Shown here in pieces: positions 1 to 5,213 of a stretch of 15,838 nt of DNA. Every line of letters starts with the position of its first letter. The first letter of the stretch is position 1. Under the pieces are notes generated by a model, which did no database searches, had not been told where the DNA came from, and saw nothing but the letters and a program-made list of their open reading frames with translations. This DNA is from Lachnospiraceae bacterium (GTDB lineage Bacteria > Bacillota_A > Clostridia > Lachnospirales > Lachnospiraceae): positions 1 to 15,838 of the forward strand of contig QXWX01000130.1 of assembly GCA_009911175.1 (NCBI GenBank), read 5' to 3'. A program made the position numbers and the translations under genes.

Positions 1-76
1 AAGTGAAGTGGCGACAACTTTAGGCTGCTTCAGCAGCAAACCGAACCTACCGGCTTTAGCCGGTAGTGGTTCAGTT
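1..76 (+). mobile_element. Probable right end of an IS200/IS605-family (TnpB-type) element
   Basis: Two consecutive stem-loops are visible. The first is GCTGC-TTCA-GCAGC at 24-37. The second is a long hairpin at 38-77 with inner stem TACCGGC-TTTA-GCCGGTA and outer arms pairing AAACCGAACC with GGTTCAGTTT, with one mismatch and one bulge. Subterminal hairpins with a CTTTAG-like loop followed by TAGTxGTTCA are typical of right ends of IS200/IS605-type transposons carrying tnpB, where this DNA also encodes the 3' end of the omega-RNA. Relaxase coding sequence resumes just downstream, so this looks like an insertion junction near 73-76. No transposase or left end is in the window, so the family call is inference; an unrelated structured repeat remains possible. 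Confidence 0.45.
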
Positions 77-729
77 TCTGTGCGGTCAATTTCGTAGATC
101 ATCACAAGTACGTTTCCAACAAACGGACGTATTACGGCATACGCAACATGAGCGACAAGCTGTGCCGGGATAACGGGCTTTCCGTCGTCGTCCCCGGCAA
201 GCGCACCCGGACCGTCAAAGTTCCTAAATAGCAGCGCGGCGGCGTCAGTCTGCTTATCGACATTGAGAATAGTATCAAGGCGGCGCAGAGCCGGGGCTAT
301 GAACAGTGGGCGAAAATCCATAATCTGAAACAGGCGGCAAAGACTATGAACTATCTCACCGAAAACAAGATTGAACAGTATGCGGATTTAGTCAGCCGGA
401 TTGAGGAAATGGTAGTGGAAAGCGGACAGGCGGCAGACGCATTGAAGAACGTCGAAAAGCGGCTTGCGGAAATGGCGGTGCTTATTAAGAATGTTTCTAC
501 CTACCAAAAGACAAAGCCCGTCTATGACGCATACCGCAAGGCAAGGAACAGGGAGAAATACCGCGCCGGACAGGAACAGGCGATTATCCTACATGAAGCC
601 GCCGCAAGGTCGTTGAAAGCGGCGGGTATTGCGAAGCTCCCGAACCTCGCCGCGCCGCAATCGGAGTATGAAGCCCTCCAAGCGCAGAAAGAAGCCCTTT
701 ACGCCGATTATGGGAAGCTGAAAAAGTAA
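76..729 (+). pseudogene. Conjugative-element relaxase, 3' remnant
   Basis: One frame reads with relaxase-like sequence from about 76 to the TAA at 727-729. It includes VDHHKYVSNKRTYYGIRNMS and KLCRDNGLSV near the front, then LLIDIENSIKAAQSRGYEQW and NLKQAAKTMNYLTE, followed by a charged, probably coiled-coil C-terminus. These are hallmarks of the large MobP/MOB-type relaxases of Firmicutes integrative elements, which nick oriT and pilot DNA in conjugation. Three defects show it is dead: the N-terminal catalytic domain is absent (replaced by the transposon-like end at 1-76), an in-frame TAG lies at 229-231, and in family members I recall a longer spacer between the GLSV and LLIDIEN blocks, implying an internal deletion. 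The open part 346-729 encodes 127 residues but has no good ribosome site. Confidence 0.75.
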
Positions 730-855
730 GCCACTTATGTATATAATATAAATTATTTTTATATAAATGTTGGGTATTTTATACATGAAAGGAAAGAAAA
801 TACCATCCTCATTCAGGGGATCAAGAGCATGGCGTAAGATGATGTGAAGTATACG

Positions 856-1173
856 TTATCTGATTTTCCTTAAAATCAGCAATGCAATATCAGTCGTTAA
901 AAGAAACAGGGTATAAACTGTCTGTATCCCATTTGCTAACCGAACGATGTTATCCATAGCCCACGGCATTAAAAATGCGAAAATATTCAAGAGGAAAAAC
1001 AACACGACATAAGAAATCAGCGAAGCCGTAGCGACCAGCCCTCGTCCTCTTTCATCTCTTCCCTCTTTCGAAAAATAGAAGAATAGGAAATAACCCAAAA
1101 ACAGGAAACCAAAAACTGCGTTTATCTGCATAAAGGTTCTGTTGTCAAATAAACGAGTCAACCATTCAATCAT
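856..1173 (-). CDS. Small three-helix membrane protein coupled to an XRE regulator
   Basis: This 105-residue protein has three predicted membrane helices at about 15-36, 45-73 and 81-101, with a charged loop (KEGRDERGR) between the first two. It starts with ATG immediately after the TAA of the regulator (no gap). Its ribosome site GGGAGG lies inside the end of the regulator gene, so translation is likely coupled. Two-gene units of a YozG-like XRE regulator plus a small DUF2178/DUF3796-like membrane protein are common in Firmicutes, and this protein resembles that partner in size and topology. I do not recognise a specific family and its function is unknown. It could sense membrane state or antagonise the regulator; this is inference from context only. 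Confidence 0.75.
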   Translation of the reverse strand: MIEWLTRLFDNRTFMQINAVFGFLFLGYFLFFYFSKEGRDERGRGLVATASLISYVVLFFLLNIFAFLMPWAMDNIVRLANGIQTVYTLFLLTTDIALLILRKIR

Positions 1174-1398
1174 TTAACATTCCTCCCTAAAGTCAAATAA
1201 ATCTTCAACCGTAACTCCAAACACTTTTGCTATACTGTATGCAAGCAGCATAGAGGGATTATAACGATTTCGTTCAAGCTGCATAATTGTCTGCCTTGAT
1301 ACACCCACCAAATCGGCAAGCTCTTGTTGTGTCATTCTTTTTGTGGCTCGATATATATGAATCTTACTATCAAACTGATATTTGCTCTTTTTAGCCAC
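1174..1398 (-). CDS. Small XRE-family helix-turn-helix regulator
   Basis: The product is 74 residues, almost entirely one HTH_3/XRE DNA-binding domain. The helix-turn-helix is TQQELADLVGVSRQTIMQLE, followed by the family-typical NRYNPSMLLAYSIAKVFG and VEDLF. I chose the GTG at 1398 because GGTGAG lies just upstream of it; the ATG at 1416, six codons earlier, has no ribosome site. The gene is first in a two-gene unit with the membrane protein at 856-1173, and stop and start codons abut. A consensus-like promoter with a short dyad over its -10 (1437-1471) lies upstream, so autorepression is likely. This stand-alone form of XRE protein often occurs on integrative elements, matching the relaxase remnant nearby. 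Confidence 0.9.
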   Translation of the reverse strand: MAKKSKYQFDSKIHIYRATKRMTQQELADLVGVSRQTIMQLERNRYNPSMLLAYSIAKVFGVTVEDLFDFREEC

Positions 1399-1436
1399 AG
1401 GCTCACCGCCCTTCATTGTTTTTCATTTTTTATACA

Positions 1437-1471
1437 GTTATAAGCATAACATATTTCTTGTATTTTGTCGA
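1437..1471 (-). promoter_or_regulatory. Sigma-A promoter of the XRE/membrane pair with overlapping dyad
   Basis: On the minus strand TCGACA (1466-1471) is followed after 17 bases by TATGCT (1443-1448) with an upstream TG, a near-consensus extended -10 promoter. GTTAT and ATAAC (1437-1441 and 1446-1450) form a dyad over the -10 box, a plausible operator for the HTH protein it drives. Confidence 0.65.
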
Positions 1472-1501
1472 TGAAAGATTTGTAGTGATCTGATTTACAT
1501 T

Positions 1502-1647
1502 GTTACAGTTCACGGCCCAACCGGCCGCGAACTGTAACGCATCCAGCCCATTGAAAAGTCGCCTGACGGCGAAGGGCTGGATGCACGCAACTGCTATTTT
1601 ACTGGCCGGATGCCTTTCAGCAGGGTGCAAGGCACCGTGAATAGTAA
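1502..1647. repeat. 146-bp nested-hairpin intergenic repeat
   Basis: Two perfect hairpins stand side by side. GTTACAGTTC/GAACTGTAAC (1502-1538) has inner CGGCC/GGCCG pairing. GCATCCAGCCC/GGGCTGGATGC (1539-1584) has inner TCGCC/GGCGA pairing. A small hairpin GGTGC-AAG-GCACC follows at about 1624-1636. The far end CCGTGAATAGTAAC (1634-1647) is the reverse complement of the first arm with two mismatches, so the whole block can also close as one large multibranched structure. No convincing gene overlaps it. From memory, similar blocks recur between genes in Lachnospiraceae, but I could not check this. It is either a dispersed structured repeat or a small structured RNA. Confidence 0.6.
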
Positions 1648-1664
1648 CTTTACATTACCATACA

Positions 1665-1829
1665 TGTACTAGTGTTGCATTAATAATTGAGTAATAAGTG
1701 CTCGCTGTCTATGCCATTACTGCGTTGGAGTCAGTCAACGATGCTACCGGCATCGCCTCCTTCCTCCGCCTTGTACTGACATGAACATCGAACGCTTATT
1801 ACTTCAAAATTAATGAAACATTGTACTAG
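1665..1829 (-). mobile_element. MITE-like element, copy 1
   Basis: Long imperfect inverted termini of about 45 bases bound this element. On the two strands both read approximately TGTTkCATTAAT, then GTAATAAG, then GYTCG. The 8-bp sequence TGTACTAG flanks it at 1665-1672 and 1822-1829, a likely target duplication, although these bases also contribute to the inverted repeat. On the minus strand the centre reads ACAAGGCGGAGGAAGGAGGC, then a hairpin CGATGC-CGGTA-GCATCG, then a short linker and AACGCAGT. The same core, with a different but still paired hairpin stem, occurs in the element at 7631-7785. There is no transposase gene, so it would move in trans if at all. Confidence 0.65.
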
Positions 1830-1879
1830 AAAAAAGGCTTATAGCCACAGAGAAGCCCGCCTGGTAGGATGAATATTTT

Positions 1880-1983
1880 ATTGTGCAAATCAGACAAAAA
1901 TAAAATGTTAAAATTGTGCAGATTGTACAAAACAAACACAATTTATGCAGAAATCAAGCAGTTTATGCGAAAATCTGCACAAT
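1880..1983. promoter_or_regulatory. Operator-like repeat cluster upstream of the GH3 operon
   Basis: The A/T-rich stretch contains repeated variants of one motif: TTGTGCAAATC (about 1880-1890), ATTGTGCAGAT (1913-1923), TTTATGCAGAAATC and TTTATGCGAAAATC as a direct repeat, and ATCTGCACAAT (1973-1983). The last is the perfect inverse of the 1913-1923 copy. Such spaced direct and inverted half-sites before an operon are typical of an activator or repressor binding region. No matching regulator gene is seen next to it, so the factor is unknown. Confidence 0.45.
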
Positions 1984-2003
1984 CGGAAAAAGTATGCTAA
2001 GAT
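1976..2003 (+). promoter_or_regulatory. Candidate promoter of the GH3 operon
   Basis: TGCACA (1976-1981), 16 bases, then TAAGAT (1998-2003). Each hexamer is a partial match to sigma-A consensus, and the -35 overlaps the last operator-like half-site. Other A/T-rich -10-like sequences occur upstream, so the exact start is uncertain. Confidence 0.35.
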
Positions 2004-2022
2004 TCCTTCCAGAACAGAAAAA

Positions 2023-2090
2023 CCTCCCTGTACGGCTCACAAAATCAGGCGTGGTGAGATCCGGAACAGGGAGGCGATCAAAAGGAGGAG
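2023..2090 (+). promoter_or_regulatory. 5' leader hairpin next to the ribosome site of the GH3 operon
   Basis: CCTCCCTGT (2023-2031) pairs perfectly with ACAGGGAGG (2066-2074). CGG/CCG and CTCAC/GTGAG extend pairing inward. The ribosome site AAGGAGGAG (2082-2090) lies 9 bases before the ATG at 2100. The left arm CCTCC is also complementary to the AGGAGG of that site, so two alternative pairings exist. It may modulate translation or only stabilise the messenger. Confidence 0.45.
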
Positions 2091-2099
2091 AAAAGGGAA

Positions 2100-5000
2100 A
2101 TGATTGATTTTTTGGCAAAAGTACTGGGACCTGTATTTGTGAACTACGGCGTCAGTGAAGCAGATTTTCAGGCATATCTGACACAGCTTAGCGGCTACGT
2201 GTATTTTACACTGGCGCTATTGGCGGCGCTGGTCATTGCGTTGGTGCTGGCCCAAAAGGCAAAGAAGGGATTCCGGCATGTGGTCCGCTGGCAGGCAGTG
2301 CTGGCGTTTGTCGCGATCATTGCGGTGATGGTCAATATGATCTGCTACGGCCCAATGTACAGCAACGTGTCCGGTTTTCTGAACGCGTCGAAGGTAGACC
2401 TGTCTGACGAAACTGTGGCGCAGAGCAGGGAGATGGTGAAGAAGCTGGGAGAAGAGGGACTGATCCTTGCAAAAAACGAGGGGATGCTTCCGCTGGCATC
2501 TGACGTGAAGAAGCTGAATGTATTCGGATGGGATTCTACCAATCCGATCCTGGGCGGGATCGGCTCCGGATCTTCGGATTCCTCCTCAGCGGTGGGAATC
2601 CTGCAGTCGCTGCAGGACGCAGGTTACGAGACGAACCAGACTCTGACCGACCTGTATACGGAGTACCGGGCAGAACGTCCGGAGATGAGTATGCACTATC
2701 AGGACTGGACCCTTCCGGAGCCGACCGCAGATGCCTACACGGACTCCATTATGAGCGAGGCAAAGGATTTCTCCGACACGGCAGTCATCGTGATCGGCCG
2801 CTCCGGCGGGGAAAACGCGGACCTGCCGACAGACATGTACGGGGTGATCCACGGTACATATGATCTGGCAAATGTGGTGTCCAGCGCGCCGGATAACTTT
2901 GATTTTACAAGATGTGCTTATACCAATAACGGCTCCTATGATGATTTCGAAGAAGGGGAATCCTATCTGGAGCTTTCCAGGACAGAGGAAGATCTGGTGG
3001 AAAAGGTCTGCTCCGAATTTGACCATGTGATTGTAGTGGTGAATGCGAATAACACGATGGAGCTGAGCTGGGTGGATGAATATGAACAGATCGGCGCGGT
3101 GATCCTGGCGCCGGGTACGGGAGCCTCCGGCTTCGCGGCTCTGGGCGAGATCATCAACGGAACCGTAAATCCATCCGGAAAGACGGTAGATACGTTTGTC
3201 AGAGATCTGACGGCGACACCCTATTACAACAACATTGGAAATCATTCTTACAATAATGTGAAGGATCTGAACGACCAGGGAGTGGCGGCGGACCCGTCTT
3301 CCATGGGAAATCTTTCCTTTGTAAACTATGTAGAAGGCATTTATGTGGGCTATAAATTCTACGAGACAGCGGCGGAAGAAGGACTGCTGAAATATGAAGA
3401 TTATGTGCAGTATCCCTTTGGCTACGGATTGAGCTATACCACATTTGAGAAGGAAATTCAAAACTTTAAAGACAACGGCGATACCATTTCCTTTGACGTG
3501 GAAGTGACCAATACCGGCGACGTTGCAGGACGGGACGTGGTGGAGATCTATTTCACACCGCCTTATGAAAACGGTGGAATTGAAAAGGCTTCCGTGAACC
3601 TGATCCAGTTTGAAAAGACAGAGGAACTAGAGCCCGGGGCTTCCGCAAAGGTTTCCTTTGAGATCGCGAAGGAAGACATGGCGTCCTATGATTCGGAAGG
3701 CATCAAGATCCAGGATGGCGGTTATATCCTGGAGGCAGGCGAGTATACAGTATCTGTCCGCTCCGATTCCCATACGGTGGAGGATGAGGAAACCTTTCAG
3801 GTGGAAAAGGACATCGACTACAGCAAGGACGGCCGGGAGAGCGATATGGAAACGGCTGTGAACCAGTTTCAGGAGTATGCCCGGGGCGATTTCGAGCAGT
3901 TGTCCAGGAAAGATGGATTTGCAAATTATGAAGAAGCATGTGCGGCTCCGGCAGAGGAACAGTATGTGATGTCCGACGAAGTACGGGAAAAGGTGATCGA
4001 GAGCGCCGTAGGCACCTACGACGGTACGAAATATAATGACGATGGGGATGAAATGCCCACCATGGAAGCGGACAACGGACTGACGCTTTACCAGCTCACC
4101 GGTCTGGATTATAATGATCCCAAGTGGGAGGAACTGCTGGATCAGCTGAGCTTCGATGATATGGCGAAGCTGATCAACATCGGCGGCTGGCAGACGACGG
4201 AAGTAAAATCCGTGGGCAAGATCGCTACCTCCGACTGCGACGGCCCGGCAGGCTTAAGCAACTTTGTGACCGGGGCATACGGAACGGCATATCCGTCCGA
4301 AGTATTGATGGCACAGACCTGGAACCAGAGCCTGGCCTATGAATTGGGACAGTGTATGGGACAGGAATACAAAGAAGCCAATAACTATGGATGGTACGGC
4401 CCGGCCATGAATACCCACCGCTCCGCATTTGCAGGACGGAACTTCGAGTATTATTCCGAGGACGGCGTGCTGGCAGGACGGATCGCGGCAAATCAGGTCA
4501 ACGGCGCGGCAGAACACGGCGTATATGCATACATCAAGCATTTTGCGCTGAATGACCAGGAGATCAACCGGACCTCCATGCTCATGACATTTTCCTCTGA
4601 GCAGGCCATTCGGGAAATCTATCTGAAACCATTCGAGATCGCGGTCAAGGGATTTGAAGGAACCTCCCAGGCGGTGATGTCCTCCTTCAACTGGATCGGC
4701 ACGGTGCCGAGCTGCGCGAACAGCAATCTGCTGAACAATGTGCTTCGGGACGAGTGGGGATTCGTCGGTATGGTAGAGACGGATTATGACGGCTCTTACG
4801 GATACATGATCACTGACCACAGCATCCGCAATGGAAATGATCTGATGCTGGGCTTCGGAAGCGCGGAATCCAATCTTCTGGAGGACCACAGCGCGACCGC
4901 AGTCAAAGCCATGCGGCAGGCATGTAAGAATATCCTGTATACGATCGGAAACAGCGGATACTACACGGTGGATGAAGATCCGGCAGGTATTATGACCAAT

Positions 5001-5114
5001 ATGACAAAGATCTTCCTGACAGTGGATGTGATCGTTGCGCTGGTGCTCCTGGGAGTGGAAGCGATCGTAATCCTGCGGTATCTGAAAAAGAAGAAGGCAG
5101 TTTCCGCAGAGTAA
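2100..5114 (+). CDS. Membrane-anchored, circularly permuted GH3 beta-glucosidase-like enzyme
   Basis: This 1004-residue family 3 glycoside hydrolase has its domains in reversed order. Two membrane helices (about 33-52 and 62-84) are followed by the alpha/beta GH3_C domain (about 105-430, with LAKNEGMLPL). The YPFGYGLSYTTF segment (438) leads into a fibronectin III-like domain (about 455-580). The TIM-barrel GH3_N domain comes last (about 650-940), then a C-terminal membrane helix (about 968-993) ending in LKKKKA. Catalytic landmarks remain: DGP at 714-716, KHFALND from K813, likely nucleophile D895 in ETDYDG, and possible acid/base E238 in GGEN. Reversed GH3 order is known from R. albus and B. 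fibrisolvens. The positive loop between the first helices and the basic tail predict an extracellular catalytic body tethered at both ends. It is first in the operon; the exact glucan substrate cannot be told. Confidence 0.92.
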   Translation: MIDFLAKVLGPVFVNYGVSEADFQAYLTQLSGYVYFTLALLAALVIALVLAQKAKKGFRHVVRWQAVLAFVAIIAVMVNMICYGPMYSNVSGFLNASKVDLSDETVAQSREMVKKLGEEGLILAKNEGMLPLASDVKKLNVFGWDSTNPILGGIGSGSSDSSSAVGILQSLQDAGYETNQTLTDLYTEYRAERPEMSMHYQDWTLPEPTADAYTDSIMSEAKDFSDTAVIVIGRSGGENADLPTDMYGVIHGTYDLANVVSSAPDNFDFTRCAYTNNGSYDDFEEGESYLELSRTEEDLVEKVCSEFDHVIVVVNANNTMELSWVDEYEQIGAVILAPGTGASGFAALGEIINGTVNPSGKTVDTFVRDLTATPYYNNIGNHSYNNVKDLNDQGVAADPSSMGNLSFVNYVEGIYVGYKFYETAAEEGLLKYEDYVQYPFGYGLSYTTFEKEIQNFKDNGDTISFDVEVTNTGDVAGRDVVEIYFTPPYENGGIEKASVNLIQFEKTEELEPGASAKVSFEIAKEDMASYDSEGIKIQDGGYILEAGEYTVSVRSDSHTVEDEETFQVEKDIDYSKDGRESDMETAVNQFQEYARGDFEQLSRKDGFANYEEACAAPAEEQYVMSDEVREKVIESAVGTYDGTKYNDDGDEMPTMEADNGLTLYQLTGLDYNDPKWEELLDQLSFDDMAKLINIGGWQTTEVKSVGKIATSDCDGPAGLSNFVTGAYGTAYPSEVLMAQTWNQSLAYELGQCMGQEYKEANNYGWYGPAMNTHRSAFAGRNFEYYSEDGVLAGRIAANQVNGAAEHGVYAYIKHFALNDQEINRTSMLMTFSSEQAIREIYLKPFEIAVKGFEGTSQAVMSSFNWIGTVPSCANSNLLNNVLRDEWGFVGMVETDYDGSYGYMITDHSIRNGNDLMLGFGSAESNLLEDHSATAVKAMRQACKNILYTIGNSGYYTVDEDPAGIMTNMTKIFLTVDVIVALVLLGVEAIVILRYLKKKKAVSAE

Positions 5115-5139
5115 ACGATCAGGGTGAATCACGATTTGG

Positions 5140-5168
5140 AACAGCGGGCCGCAGATGAGCCTGCTGTT
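5140..5168 (+). other. Intercistronic hairpin between the two GH3 genes
   Basis: AACAGC (5140-5145) pairs with GCTGTT (5163-5168), with partial inner GGC/GCC pairing, in the 99-base gap between the GH3 genes. There is no U-tract, so it is unlikely to be a terminator. It may be an mRNA processing or stability element. Confidence 0.3.
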
Positions 5169-5213
5169 CTGAATACGGTCATATGCAAAAATTTAAAGAA
5201 GAAGGTGAGAGAC

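Noticed and set aside
785..847. A 20-codon frame (MKGKKIPSSFRG...) after the relaxase remnant
   Set aside because: It is very short, has no ribosome site and matches no known protein; probably a chance frame or an unidentifiable gene stub.
1430..1630. 66-residue minus-strand frame
   Set aside because: It runs through the nested-hairpin repeat, has no ribosome site and has a composition dictated by the inverted repeats.
1666..1826. CRISPR or tandem-repeat array
   Set aside because: The repeated sequences are inverted, not regularly spaced direct repeats, and no cas genes are present.
1916..2107. 63-residue plus-strand frame before the first GH3 gene
   Set aside because: It covers the operator-like repeats and leader hairpin and overlaps the true ribosome site and start at 2100; no coding character.
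2586..3461. 291-residue minus-strand frame (and similar long antisense frames at 4254-5132 and 5334-6356)
   Set aside because: They lie entirely opposite well-supported GH3 coding sequence and are rich in Cys/His/Arg with no recognisable motifs, as expected for antisense shadows of GC-biased codons.
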